This document shows, piece after piece, positions 35,230 to 45,121 of a stretch of 64,000 bases of DNA. Position numbers and translations under genes: made by a program. Below the pieces are notes generated by a model. The model did not search any database, had not been told where the DNA came from, and worked only from the letters and a program-made list of their open reading frames with translations. The number at the start of each line of letters is the position of its first letter. Position 1 is the stretch's first letter. This DNA is from Eubacteriaceae bacterium (GTDB taxonomy: Bacteria > Bacillota > Clostridia > Lachnospirales > Lachnospiraceae), in the NCBI GenBank assembly GCA_902362875.1, contig CABIYF010000004.1, positions 62,001 to 126,000 on the forward strand, read 5' to 3'.

Positions 35230-35823
35230 CTAACAAATATCCACACAATCCATGATCATCTTCTCACACCTTTCATAACCCAACTGCGAGCTGTTTAACG
35301 ATAATGTATAATTCCTAGCCATTCCCCATTTTTGTTCTGTATAGAAATTGTAATTTGTCCTTCGCCTTTTATCTGTATCCTTGATCAGTTTTACCGCTCC
35401 ATCTTCTGTAACATCGTATAACTTGCATATACGTTTGATCTTCTCTGGCATATCTCCATGTATAAACACGTTTAACACATCATCTCTATCTTTCAGTATA
35501 AAATCAGCATTTCTTCCAATCATAACGCATGGTTCTTTTTCTGCAATTTCCAAGATTACCTTTCTCTGTGCCTCATACAGCATATCATCCACGGATTTTC
35601 CTGTGATATCACGACCTGAAAATGCATAGGCAAAGAAGCCTTTTTTGGGAGATAATTCTGCATTTTCTTCGATATATTCTGGTGATAATCCTGATTGCTG
35701 CGCGATCTGATCTATGATATTTTCGCTATAATAAGCAATTCCAAGTTGTTTTGCTACTTCTTCTCCGATAAAACGGCCGCCACTTCCAAATTCTCTGCTG
35801 ATTGTAATGATTCTTTTTGCCAT
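35230..35823 (-). CDS. Cytidylate kinase-like protein
   Basis: This 197-residue P-loop protein of the cytidylate-kinase-like family (AAA_26 type) has an N-terminal ITISREFGSGGRFIGEEVA with the nucleotide-binding glycines and a C-terminal DTDKRRRTNYNFYT lid segment. Substrate unknown; the family is widespread in gut Firmicutes and not proven to phosphorylate CMP. It lies 16 bases after the MATE gene and is probably co-transcribed. Confidence 0.82.
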   Translation of the reverse strand: MAKRIITISREFGSGGRFIGEEVAKQLGIAYYSENIIDQIAQQSGLSPEYIEENAELSPKKGFFAYAFSGRDITGKSVDDMLYEAQRKVILEIAEKEPCVMIGRNADFILKDRDDVLNVFIHGDMPEKIKRICKLYDVTEDGAVKLIKDTDKRRRTNYNFYTEQKWGMARNYTLSLNSSQLGYERCEKMIMDCVDIC

Positions 35824-35839
35824 AATACCTTCCTCCTTC

Positions 35840-37210
35840 TTAATGTGTTAACCGATCCACTTTTGTTTTTCTGATCTTCTTTAAAAAGACAAATCCGATC
35901 AGACATGCTGCAAGTTCCGTGATTGGGAATGCCCACCAGATTAAAGATACTCCTGCCTGAGCATTTCTTACAAAGACTGAAAAAATTTCTGCTAATGGTA
36001 AAATGATCACAAGCTGTCTAAGCAGTGAAATAATGAGTGATTCCATACCTCCATCTAATGCCTGATATATTCCCTGATATGCTACATTGATTCCTGCAAA
36101 AATAAAACTGATTGAGATGATCCTCATTGCACCGATAAAATATTCTCTGGAACTTCCCGCGTTAAATAACGTTACAAAAAAGCCTGGAAAACCTTCTGTG
36201 ATCAAAATTCCGAAGATCATTAATACAATTGTATACATCAAACCATATTTGATTCCATCTTTTATTCTCTTTTTACTTCCCATTCCATAAGCAAATGCTA
36301 TGATCGGCGTAATCGCATCTCTCAGTCCAAATGCTAAAAATAGGACAAACTGCTGTACTTTGTAAAACAGTCCGTAGGCCGTCTGGGCGGAAGGACTGAA
36401 TTTTAAAATAAGATTCATTACATATACCATAATAGACATCAATGCCTGTGCAATGATCGCTGGAAGTCCGATGGCGTATATTTCTTTGATGATTCCGGCA
36501 TCTGGCTTCATATATTTTGCTCCATGTTCAAATTCCTTGTTTAGCTTCATATGGAAGACAAATAATAATGCTGCGGATGCCACCTGTCCGATGACTGTTG
36601 CATAAGCTGCACCTTCAACTCCCATTTCCGGAACTGGTCCAATTCCATAGATCATGATCGGATCAAGAATGATATTTACCACTGCTCCCACAACCTGACC
36701 GATCGTTGAATAGAACGAACGCCCTGTTGCCTGTAACAACTTTTCAAATAGTGAAAAGAATATAATCCCCACAGAAATTACACAACATATTCTAAGGTAA
36801 CTTGTTCCCATAGAAATTACTTGTGGATCAACAGTCTGTGATGAAATATATGCTTCTACTCCCAAAATTCCAAATAATAAACAGATCACATAAATGATCA
36901 CGCCTAAAAACAGACTGTTTCCAGCAACCTTGGCTGCTTTTTTATGATTTCCCTGTCCAAGGGTCCTTGCAAGAAGTGCATTGGTTCCTACCCCAGTTCC
37001 AATTCCTACTGCAACCATCAGCATCTGGACTGGAAATACCAGCGTTAGGGCATTTAGGGCTGCCTCGCTTCCTGCTCTCATGTTACCTACAAAAGCACTA
37101 TCTACAATATTGTAGACCGCCTGCAATGCCATCGATAAGATCATTGGAATTCCCATCTGGATCATGAGCTTATTGACTGGCATATCCTTCATCTTGTTAC
37201 TTTCTGCCAT
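35840..37210 (-). CDS. MATE family efflux transporter
   Basis: This 456-residue, twelve-helix MATE antiporter has the conserved start [29 protein letters not shown] and a repeat of the same architecture in the second half. The ATG at 37210 follows GGAGGAAAAA; the longer frame to 37291 has no ribosome site. It is intact, unlike the MATE gene at 19887. Confidence 0.9.
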   Translation of the reverse strand: MAESNKMKDMPVNKLMIQMGIPMILSMALQAVYNIVDSAFVGNMRAGSEAALNALTLVFPVQMLMVAVGIGTGVGTNALLARTLGQGNHKKAAKVAGNSLFLGVIIYVICLLFGILGVEAYISSQTVDPQVISMGTSYLRICCVISVGIIFFSLFEKLLQATGRSFYSTIGQVVGAVVNIILDPIMIYGIGPVPEMGVEGAAYATVIGQVASAALLFVFHMKLNKEFEHGAKYMKPDAGIIKEIYAIGLPAIIAQALMSIMVYVMNLILKFSPSAQTAYGLFYKVQQFVLFLAFGLRDAITPIIAFAYGMGSKKRIKDGIKYGLMYTIVLMIFGILITEGFPGFFVTLFNAGSSREYFIGAMRIISISFIFAGINVAYQGIYQALDGGMESLIISLLRQLVIILPLAEIFSVFVRNAQAGVSLIWWAFPITELAACLIGFVFLKKIRKTKVDRLTH

Positions 37211-37230
37211 TTTTATTTTTTCCTCCTTTT

Positions 37231-37330
37231 TTTGCATATAGAATCCTATTTTGTAGGATTCTCCGCCTGCGGCGGGTCGCTTCAGCGACACATTACCCCT
37301 CCGCCGCAGTGCGATCCTGCCCGGAGGGCT
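37231..37330. repeat. GC-rich nested palindrome
   Basis: In AT-rich surroundings, an outer stem ctgcggcgg (37267) with ccgccgcag (37301) encloses gtcgc-ttca-gcgac (37276-37289), and gcccggagggc plus T6 follows. A separate hairpin gaatccta/taggattc lies at 37243-37262. It lies in the 400-base gap upstream of the MATE gene. Confidence 0.7.
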
Positions 37331-37376
37331 TTTTTATTTCATAGGGGATTTCATCGAAATTTCTATGAAATAAAAA
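37331..37376. terminator. Repeated hairpin, copy 2 of 2
   Basis: Perfect arms tttttatttcatag (37331-37344) and ctatgaaataaaaa (37363-37376), with an inner atttc/gaaat stem. It shares 32 identical bases with 4821-4852. Flanking A and T runs allow termination in both directions. Confidence 0.75.
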
Positions 37377-37460
37377 AAGAATGCAGTTTATCAGAATAAG
37401 CTGGACTTACGCTGATTCGCTACACACTTTTTAATGACGTTTTATGATTTTTTAAATAGA

Positions 37461-37515
37461 AAAAACGAGCAGCAAAACTGGATTTACGCTCGTTTGCTAC
37501 TCGTTTGGTTTTTAT
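37461..37515. terminator. Terminator downstream of the sugar-transport operon
   Basis: Arms aaaacgagcagcaaa (37462-37476) and tttgctactcgttt (37493-37506) pair with one mismatch and are followed by ggttttt. It lies beyond the MsmK-like stop. Confidence 0.6.
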
Positions 37516-37611
37516 TATATTTTTATTTTTTGAAAAAGTCAAATATAATTATTCAAAAAATGAGTTGTTTATATTTATTTAAAATTTTACTTTCAGATCA
37601 TCTGATCCTAC

Positions 37612-38724
37612 TTAATTAATGATCGTTTTTGATGTTTCTTTATCAAAAAGGTGTATTTTATGTATGTCTAATGCAATTTCTGCTGTATCACCTGTTTTAA
37701 TTGTTGTTTTTGGATCAACTCGTGCTGTTATTGAATTTCCATTGATATCAAAATATAAGAATGTTTCTGCTCCAAGCATTTCCATGTCTGATACTTTCGC
37801 ATGTAGCATTACCTTATCAACATCACTCTCTAAAGATTCTCTATCATAAATATCTTCAGGACGAATTCCCATGACAATCTTTTTATCAGCATAATTTTCT
37901 TTAATCAGCTTTTCTGATTTCTCTTTTGGAAGGTTGATCTTATTATTTCCAACTTCTAAATATGCCTCATCATCTTTAACTTTACATATTGCATCTAATA
38001 AATTCATCTGTGGTGACCCAATAAATCCTGCAACAAATATGTTTTTAGGTTTGTTATATAAATTGTATGGAGTATCAATTTGCTGTACGACTCCATCTTT
38101 CATAACTACGATTCTTGTTCCCAATGTCATAGCTTCTGTCTGATCATGAGTTACATAAATAATAGTAGTTCCTAGCTGTCTGTGAAGTTTTGAAATTTCT
38201 TGACGCATCTGTACTCTTAATTTTGCATCCAGATTTGACAATGGTTCATCCATTAAGAATACCTTTGGGTTTCTTACAATAGCACGTCCCATTGCAACTC
38301 TTTGTCGCTGTCCACCTGATAATGCACTCGGTTTTCTATCCAATAAATGTTCTAAATCTAAAATTTTTGCTGCATGAACAACCTTTTCTTTAATTTCTTC
38401 TTTCGGTAATTTTCTTAATTTTAACCCAAAAGCCATATTATCAAATACAGTCATATGTGGATACAATGCATAATTCTGAAATACCATCGCAATATCTCTA
38501 TCTTTCGGTTCTACATCATTCATTACTTTTCCATCAATTTTTAATTCTCCACTACTAATATCTTCCAATCCTGCTATCATACGTAATGTTGTTGATTTTC
38601 CACATCCAGATGGACCTACAAAAATAATAAATTCTTTATCTTCTATTTCTAAATTAAAATCTTTTACTGCTTCAAACCCATTGTCATATACTTTATTAAC
38701 ATGAGATAATGATAAATTTGCCAT
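37612..38724 (-). CDS. msmK: Carbohydrate ABC transporter ATPase (MsmK/UgpC type)
   Basis: This 370-residue ATPase has Walker A GPSGCGKST, signature LSGGQRQR, Walker B VFLMDEPLSNLD and H-loop VTHDQ. The C-terminal TOBE-type domain (from about 240) is typical of MsmK/MalK. It energises uptake by the permeases encoded upstream and may serve other sugar transporters. It is last in the operon, 17 bases after the GH36 gene. Confidence 0.9.
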   Translation of the reverse strand: MANLSLSHVNKVYDNGFEAVKDFNLEIEDKEFIIFVGPSGCGKSTTLRMIAGLEDISSGELKIDGKVMNDVEPKDRDIAMVFQNYALYPHMTVFDNMAFGLKLRKLPKEEIKEKVVHAAKILDLEHLLDRKPSALSGGQRQRVAMGRAIVRNPKVFLMDEPLSNLDAKLRVQMRQEISKLHRQLGTTIIYVTHDQTEAMTLGTRIVVMKDGVVQQIDTPYNLYNKPKNIFVAGFIGSPQMNLLDAICKVKDDEAYLEVGNNKINLPKEKSEKLIKENYADKKIVMGIRPEDIYDRESLESDVDKVMLHAKVSDMEMLGAETFLYFDINGNSITARVDPKTTIKTGDTAEIALDIHKIHLFDKETSKTIIN

Positions 38725-38741
38725 ATAAATCTCCTTTCACT

Positions 38742-40940
38742 TTAAAGCAATGCTTCTTTTACATAAAATGTCATTGTTTCATATTCTTTCACTCTCATTG
38801 GAACTGGTATTCCTGCATACATAAGAGTTTTTCCATAATATTTTCTCGTGTTTCCTTCTATCACATAGATTTTTTCTGGATCCAATCCTTTAAATTTTAA
38901 TAAATGGACTCTTCCATTGCTGTTACTATTTAATGCCGTATAAAACATCAATGCTTGCTCTTTTTCTTCTGATACAAATTCCCATGCAGCAAATTCAGTA
39001 TTTTCCATCGGATTTGTAATCCTGTAATATTGTCCCTCACGAATTATATCAGCATATTTTTTATACTGTTCAATCTGTATCTTTACTGCTTCTTTGTCTG
39101 CATCATTCATCTGTGTTAAATCCAGCTCATAGCCAAAAGTACCTGCCATAGCTACAGCACCTCTTGTTTCAATCGGAACCGTCCTTCCAGTCTGTTCATT
39201 TGGACACACTGACACATGAGAGCCAACAGAACTAATTGGATAGCCAAAGGAACTTCCATATTGAATTTTTATTCGATCAATAGCATCTGTATTATCGCTA
39301 CACCATGCCTGTGGGGCATAATACAACATTCCAGCATCAAATCTTCCTCCGCCTCCAGAACAAGACTCAATCAAAAGATCTGGATATCGTTCTACGATAG
39401 CATTTAACACATTATACAAACCTAATACATATCGATGAAGTACTTCCCCTTGACGTTGTGCTGGAAGATCATTTGCATATACATTTCCAATACTTCGATT
39501 CATATCTAACTTGACATATTCAATATTGGCTTGATCCATTATATCAAAAAAGCATTTTTTAATGTATTCTTGCACATCTTTTCTTCCCATATCAAGTAAC
39601 AACTGATTTCTTCCTCTAAATGGTTTTCTCCCTGGAACTGTAAGACACCACTCTGGATGCTCTCGATACAGGCAACTGTCTTCGCTTACCATCTCTAATT
39701 CAAACCATAGTCCAAATTTCAAACCGATCTCATTAATCTGATTGACAAACTCTGACAAACTGCATCCTAATTTTTCTTCATTTACAAACCAATCACCAAG
39801 TCCACTGTTATCGTCATCACGCTTTCCAAACCAACCATCATCCATAACAAGCATTTCAATCCCAAGATTTTTTGCCTGCTTTGCAATTTCTATCAATTTT
39901 TCCCCTGTAAAATCAAAATAGGTAGCCTCCCAATTATTCACAAGAATTGGTGGTCTTTTGTTGATATAATTACTCCTGCAAAGATTCTCTCTAAAAATTT
40001 TATGATAATTATGTGATAATTTTTCAAAACCGCAACTACTATAGCTCATAACTACTTCTGGTGCAATAAATTCTTGTTCTGATTCTAAGATAAAACTAAA
40101 ATCATGTGGATGAATTCCCATTGCCATTCTTGTTTGAAAAAATTGATCTTGTTCAACTTCTATTACAAAGTTTCCACTATATAAAAATGAGAGTCCATAA
40201 CAATCTCCATATGTTTCTGATGCATTTCTCTCGCAAAGAATTCCAAATGGATTCTGCTGATGACTAGAAGTTCCTCGAATACTTCCTATTTGGTAAATTC
40301 CCTGTGTTACTTTTGATCTTTGCATCTGTCGTTCCATGGTATGTCGTCCTGTAAAATTGATAATATCAAAATCTCCATATGAAAAATCAAGATTGGCAGA
40401 AAGAATTTTCTCAATTTGCACTTTTTCTTTACTATGATTTTTTACGATCACAGACCTTGTTATAACATCTTGTTTTTCAAATACTCCGTATAATAATCTT
40501 ACTTCAAGTCCTGTGACATCATCCTGCATTAAAATTTCTAATGTCTGTGCATCCCCTTTATGATCAAACAATGCCGGCAATCCATCTAATGAATATTTTC
40601 CATTGTATATCTTGTGAGATTTGTATTTCAGATCAACTTGTCTGTTCCCATTTTTATTGCAAACTTCCAAGCAGCAAATTCTATAATCCCCATTATCTGC
40701 CCCTGTATATTCTTGTGGAAGTACATCAAGCGAATATGTTCTGTCATTTCCAACCTCATTAGGATTTGGAGAAAATCCTCTATCATATTTTTGGATCAGA
40801 TAGCTTAAATCATCATCTCCTATATTTTTTCCATAATATAAATGAATCAATCTATCATATTTATCAATCTGCATTTGATACATTGAATTTTCTGTATCTA
40901 TTTGTATGATCTTATTATCTTTTTTAAAGTGAATACTCAT
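38742..40940 (-). CDS. Alpha-galactosidase, GH36
   Basis: This 732-residue GH36 enzyme removes terminal alpha-1,6-galactose from raffinose-family sugars or melibiose. The nucleophile region KLDMNRSIG (Asp), the acid/base region CSDNTDAIDRIKIQYG, and MLVMDDGWFGKRDDD with WEATYFDF are all characteristic. There is no signal peptide, so hydrolysis is intracellular after import. It lies between the permease genes and the MsmK-like ATPase. Length and ends are normal. Confidence 0.93.
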   Translation of the reverse strand: MSIHFKKDNKIIQIDTENSMYQMQIDKYDRLIHLYYGKNIGDDDLSYLIQKYDRGFSPNPNEVGNDRTYSLDVLPQEYTGADNGDYRICCLEVCNKNGNRQVDLKYKSHKIYNGKYSLDGLPALFDHKGDAQTLEILMQDDVTGLEVRLLYGVFEKQDVITRSVIVKNHSKEKVQIEKILSANLDFSYGDFDIINFTGRHTMERQMQRSKVTQGIYQIGSIRGTSSHQQNPFGILCERNASETYGDCYGLSFLYSGNFVIEVEQDQFFQTRMAMGIHPHDFSFILESEQEFIAPEVVMSYSSCGFEKLSHNYHKIFRENLCRSNYINKRPPILVNNWEATYFDFTGEKLIEIAKQAKNLGIEMLVMDDGWFGKRDDDNSGLGDWFVNEEKLGCSLSEFVNQINEIGLKFGLWFELEMVSEDSCLYREHPEWCLTVPGRKPFRGRNQLLLDMGRKDVQEYIKKCFFDIMDQANIEYVKLDMNRSIGNVYANDLPAQRQGEVLHRYVLGLYNVLNAIVERYPDLLIESCSGGGGRFDAGMLYYAPQAWCSDNTDAIDRIKIQYGSSFGYPISSVGSHVSVCPNEQTGRTVPIETRGAVAMAGTFGYELDLTQMNDADKEAVKIQIEQYKKYADIIREGQYYRITNPMENTEFAAWEFVSEEKEQALMFYTALNSNSNGRVHLLKFKGLDPEKIYVIEGNTRKYYGKTLMYAGIPVPMRVKEYETMTFYVKEALL

Positions 40941-40987
40941 CCTTCTTCCTTTCTATGGTGTCAATTCTAAAACCTTTCATTTTACAT

Positions 40988-41854
40988 TTATTTTACTGAA
41001 CCATTTACTACACCGTTAATAATCTGTTTCTGTGCAAATAAATATAAAATCAAAATAGGTACTAATGCTAATAAATAGGATGCAAATGCCAAGTTATAAT
41101 TAGTTCCAAACTGAGTCTGGAATAAAAGCTGTGCTAAAGGTAATGTTGTATCCTTACCACTTCCACCACTTAGAATAACCAGTGGCGTCATAACATCATT
41201 CCATACACTCAGTGCCGTTAAAACAATAACTGTGGCATGCATCGGTTTTAATAATGGAAAGATCACTTTCCAAAATGTTGTCCAAGTCGTTGCACCATCT
41301 ACATAAGCCGCTTCTTCCAACGCTAATGGTATATTCTTTAAATACCCTGTATATAACAATAAATTCATCGGGAAGAAAAATACCGTATACAGTATGATCA
41401 ATCCAAGTTTATTATCAATTCCAATAATACTTGTCTCTTTTACAAGCGGAAGCATCAACATTGAAAATGGAACAAACATTCCACTGATAAAGTATAAATA
41501 AAGGAAGTTAAAGCTCTTATGTTTATTCATTTTTCGTCCAATCGCATATGCTGCCATAGAATGAAAGATAACAACAACAATCAATGTCACGATTGTGATA
41601 AACAAAGAATTACCTATTGTATGAAAGAAATCTGTTGTCTGAATCGCCTGAATAAAATTTTGAAAACTGAAATGTCGTGGAAGCGCCAATGCTCCAGAAA
41701 CATCATTTGTCATCTCTGTAGGCTGTTTAAATGCAATTATCACTGTCATATATAAAGGAAAAACTATTGTCAATGCCAACAGAATCAGCAATAAGGTCCT
41801 TCCCCAAACTGCCATATTTCCTTTATCCTTTATTCTTTTCTTAATCGTTGCCAT
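40988..41854 (-). CDS. Carbohydrate ABC permease (MalG/MsmG type)
   Basis: This 288-residue inner-membrane permease has six helices and the EAA loop EEAAYVDGATTWTTFWKVIFP. It ends ...INGVVNGSVK, the usual C-terminus of CUT1 permeases. The start touches the stop of the first permease, so they are coupled. Confidence 0.92.
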   Translation of the reverse strand: MATIKKRIKDKGNMAVWGRTLLLILLALTIVFPLYMTVIIAFKQPTEMTNDVSGALALPRHFSFQNFIQAIQTTDFFHTIGNSLFITIVTLIVVVIFHSMAAYAIGRKMNKHKSFNFLYLYFISGMFVPFSMLMLPLVKETSIIGIDNKLGLIILYTVFFFPMNLLLYTGYLKNIPLALEEAAYVDGATTWTTFWKVIFPLLKPMHATVIVLTALSVWNDVMTPLVILSGGSGKDTTLPLAQLLFQTQFGTNYNLAFASYLLALVPILILYLFAQKQIINGVVNGSVK

Positions 41855-42723
41855 TATAACTGTACCTCCCTCTTATTTAAAAACTTCATCTGAAATACAG
41901 AAATTAATACAATTACTATAAAATAGATTACTGAGTTTGCACACTGATATCCAAACTGACTTCCGCTAAGTCCTGTCTTATAAATAAGATATGATATGGA
42001 TTCTGTAGAACTATTTGGTCCTCCTCCAGTCATTGCTACAATCTGATCAAAAGCCATTAAAAAGTTTTTCATACATAATACCATATTAATCGTAAAAAAT
42101 GGTGCTATCAAAGGAAATGAAATATGCCAGAATTTTTGCCATGGACTAGCTCCATCAATGGCTGCTGCTTCATATACATCCCCAGGAATTGTCTGTAAAC
42201 CAGAAATGTAAATAATCGTATTAAAGGCAATTGCCTGCCATGCTGTACATATAATGATCGCAAACCAAGCAGTACTTTCATTACTTAAAAGACTGGTACT
42301 TAAAAATTCATTTCCGATCAATTTTCCAAAGCTTGGAAGAATAAATGTAAAAAAGAAATTAAATACATAACCTACAACTAATCCTCCAAGAATATTTGGT
42401 AAAAAATACAGACCTCTGAAAAAACTTTTTCCTTTAATTTTTGAATTTAACAAAACTGCAAGGCAGATACTGATCACATTTACTATGATTGTTGCTGTTA
42501 TTGCAAACTTAAATGTAAAGAAATATGAATTCAAAATTCTGCTATCCTTAAACATATCGAAATAATTCTGAAACCCTACCCAGTTGAAATCTCCAAAACC
42601 TCTAGAATCTGTCAAACTGTATACAACTGCATTAATTAACGGGAACGTGTTAAATGCAAAGAAACAGATCAATATTGGAAGTACAAATAATTTATAGGTT
42701 TTTCCAAGTTTAACTTTCTTCAT
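41854..42723 (-). CDS. Carbohydrate ABC permease (MalF/MsmF type)
   Basis: This 289-residue permease has six helices; the EAA loop reads YEAAAIDGASPWQKFWHISFP. It forms the channel with the neighbouring MalG-type subunit. The gene follows the binding protein by 13 bases. Confidence 0.92.
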   Translation of the reverse strand: MKKVKLGKTYKLFVLPILICFFAFNTFPLINAVVYSLTDSRGFGDFNWVGFQNYFDMFKDSRILNSYFFTFKFAITATIIVNVISICLAVLLNSKIKGKSFFRGLYFLPNILGGLVVGYVFNFFFTFILPSFGKLIGNEFLSTSLLSNESTAWFAIIICTAWQAIAFNTIIYISGLQTIPGDVYEAAAIDGASPWQKFWHISFPLIAPFFTINMVLCMKNFLMAFDQIVAMTGGGPNSSTESISYLIYKTGLSGSQFGYQCANSVIYFIVIVLISVFQMKFLNKREVQL

Positions 42724-42736
42724 AACATCCTCCTTT

Positions 42737-43999
42737 TTATTTCTGAAGTTTTCGAATTAAATTTCGATTACTCTTCTTCCATTCTGTATCAAACTTATTT
42801 AAAAATGTTTTCATATCATTGTTCATTAAGTATCCTTGGATCATATCACCTGCTGGAAGATCTGCTGGATAATGATGATCTGGAAAGTCAACAACCTTAT
42901 TATTATTAAAATATTTTTCCATTTCTTTTAAATCAGCTGGAACAGGGAATTTTCCTTTGATGCAGGAAACAGAACTAGATTGTTTCATATAGGTTGCAAC
43001 ATTTTCATCTTGTAACATAAAGTCAATAAATTTTAAACATTCTTTTTTATGATCTGCCTTCATAACGCTAAACATAACATCAATTCCTGATACTAATTTT
43101 GTTTTTGATGCATCATTTAATACAGGTAATGTAAACGCACCAAGATTCATGTCTGGATTTGTACTTCGAATCTGAGGAATTGCAAAGTTTCCAGTAAGAA
43201 GCATTGCAGAATCACCTTTACTAAAAGCAGTCGTTCCATCATTATAAGAATATGCAAATGGATCCTTCTGCCCATAATTTAAAAGTTCTTTCAATTTTTT
43301 AGCCGGTTCTCCATAATGATTTGAGAAAGAATCTTTTCCTTGATTAACGTTATCATAAATTGTTGTTGAAGTAAGGTTTGCTGCTAATGCATTCCATGGA
43401 GTAATTCCTGTCCAGGAATCTTTTAACATAAAATAAAAAGGTGTCTCTCCATCTGATTTAATCTGTTTACAAAGAGCGATAAATTCATCCCATGTCTCAG
43501 GAATCTTCCATCCATATTTTTTGAACATATCTCTATTATAAAGAACACCCGCAGCATTTGCTGCATATGGTACACAATATGTTCCTTTTTTCTTACTCAG
43601 TTCCAATTGCTTTGCCATATCTTTATAAACATCTTTTACTTTATCAAGTCCTTTATAATCGCTTATGTCTACTATCGTATCTGCATCTACAAAATCAGCA
43701 TAAGAACGTTCACCACCTAAAATCGCTATATCTGGTGGATTTTCTTTTACCAAACGAGTTTTCAAAATTGTCAGGGCATCACTTGGTGAATCCATCTGAA
43801 TGTGAATATTAGGATTTTCTTTTTCAAATTTATCAATCATCTTTTGCAAGATGTCTACGGTCTCCCTTTTATAATTTAATATATTAATAGTTACCTTTTT
43901 ACCTGAATCTTGATTCGAACGACCACATCCTATCGATACCACACTAATCATGCATATTATCATAATAAATGAGATAATTCTTGACCATTGTTTTTTCAA
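42737..43999 (-). CDS. Extracellular sugar-binding lipoprotein
   Basis: This 420-residue family 1 solute-binding protein has a signal peptide of about 24 residues ending in a lipobox-like VVSIGC. The mature body has the usual two-lobe pattern with AANAAGVLYNRDMFKKYG and PETWDEFIALCKQIK. It would capture an alpha-galactoside outside the membrane and pass it to the permease pair. It is first in the operon and divergent from the AraC regulator. Confidence 0.9.
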   Translation of the reverse strand: MKKQWSRIISFIMIICMISVVSIGCGRSNQDSGKKVTINILNYKRETVDILQKMIDKFEKENPNIHIQMDSPSDALTILKTRLVKENPPDIAILGGERSYADFVDADTIVDISDYKGLDKVKDVYKDMAKQLELSKKKGTYCVPYAANAAGVLYNRDMFKKYGWKIPETWDEFIALCKQIKSDGETPFYFMLKDSWTGITPWNALAANLTSTTIYDNVNQGKDSFSNHYGEPAKKLKELLNYGQKDPFAYSYNDGTTAFSKGDSAMLLTGNFAIPQIRSTNPDMNLGAFTLPVLNDASKTKLVSGIDVMFSVMKADHKKECLKFIDFMLQDENVATYMKQSSSVSCIKGKFPVPADLKEMEKYFNNNKVVDFPDHHYPADLPAGDMIQGYLMNNDMKTFLNKFDTEWKKSNRNLIRKLQK

Positions 44000-44102
44000 A
44001 TGCTTATCCTCCTTTTTTATAATCTTTGTACAACTATTCCTCGAGAAACTGACTTTATTATAGCATTATACACAAAAACAAGGAATGGATTAACTTAAGA
44101 TA

Positions 44103-44165
44103 TTATATATCAAAATACTATCTATCCCTTTTTTTGTTGAACTCATCTAGCATTTTGATATATAA
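44103..44165. promoter_or_regulatory. Inverted-repeat operator between binding protein and AraC gene
   Basis: A perfect 14-base inverted repeat, ttatatatcaaaat (44103-44116) and attttgatatataa (44152-44165), is centred between the divergent starts. The 35-base gap suits AraC-type half-sites on neighbouring helical faces. It probably controls both directions. Confidence 0.6.
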
Positions 44166-44209
44166 TAAAAAAAAAACCTTATATTCATTTATTTATGAAA
44201 GGAGTCTCT

Positions 44210-45070
44210 ATGAGCCAAAATACTTTTTCCATGTTCCCGAATGAACGATTTATTGATCTTAATATATACCAATTTGGTTATGAACAATGTTCCCCCTTAC
44301 ATTCCTTTGGACCATTTGTCAGGAATCATTATCTCTTTCATTATATAATTTCAGGAAAAGGAACTCTTCTTTCTACTTACCAAAACCAACTACGAGAATA
44401 TAAATTAGAAAAAGATATGGGATTTCTGATTTGTCCAAATACGATTAATCACTACTTTGCCGATGAAAATGATCCCTGGGAATACACTTGGGTTGAATTT
44501 GATGGTATGAAAGTAAAAGAATTTCTTGATCAATCTGGGATTACTTTCAAAAATCCTATTTATCACCCCAATTCTATAGAATCAGCTCATAAACTTCGTG
44601 ATCTAATTTTATATATAGCCCATCATTCGAATGAACCTCCCCTTCATTTAATTGGTTATATGTATCTGATTCTAAATCAGTTGATTCAGTCTTCCAGCTC
44701 TAAACATGATGTTCAATCTGGAAAATTAAGCGATTTTTATATAAAAGAGGCTATTTCATTTATTGAACAAAATTATATGCGCAATATTACTGTCGAAAAT
44801 ATGGCACAATTTTGTAACCTTAATCGAAGTTACTTTGGAAAGATCTTTCATGATAACATCGGAAAAAGTCCACAACAATTTTTAATTTCTTATCGCATGG
44901 GAAAAGCTGCTGATCAATTAAAAACAACAGACCTTCCTATCAAAGATATCTGTGAAAATGTTGGCTATCCAAATCAGCTACATTTCTCACGGGCTTTTAA
45001 AAATACATATGGTATATCTCCAAGTGAATATAGAAAACAAAACCATATTATCAAAAAAGATGATGAATAA
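44210..45070 (+). CDS. AraC family regulator of the sugar locus
   Basis: This 286-residue regulator has an N-terminal cupin-like sensor (HYIISGKGTLL, DMGFLICPNTINHYFADE) and two C-terminal helix-turn-helices (NITVENMAQFCNLNRSYFGKIF and IKDICENVGYPNQLHFSRAFK). The ATG at 44210 follows AAAGGAG; the ATG at 44195 is part of the ribosome site region. By position it should activate the alpha-galactoside operon. It belongs to the MsmR/RafR type. Confidence 0.9.
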   Translation: MSQNTFSMFPNERFIDLNIYQFGYEQCSPLHSFGPFVRNHYLFHYIISGKGTLLSTYQNQLREYKLEKDMGFLICPNTINHYFADENDPWEYTWVEFDGMKVKEFLDQSGITFKNPIYHPNSIESAHKLRDLILYIAHHSNEPPLHLIGYMYLILNQLIQSSSSKHDVQSGKLSDFYIKEAISFIEQNYMRNITVENMAQFCNLNRSYFGKIFHDNIGKSPQQFLISYRMGKAADQLKTTDLPIKDICENVGYPNQLHFSRAFKNTYGISPSEYRKQNHIIKKDDE

Positions 45071-45073
45071 TCT

Positions 45074-45103
45074 AAAAAAGCTGCCACATAGGACAGCTTT
45101 TTT
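45074..45103. terminator. Bidirectional terminator
   Basis: Arms aaaaaagctg (45074-45083) and cagctttttt (45094-45103) lie between the convergent AraC and phosphoesterase genes. Confidence 0.8.
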
Positions 45104-45121
45104 AAATTTCTTATTTATTTT

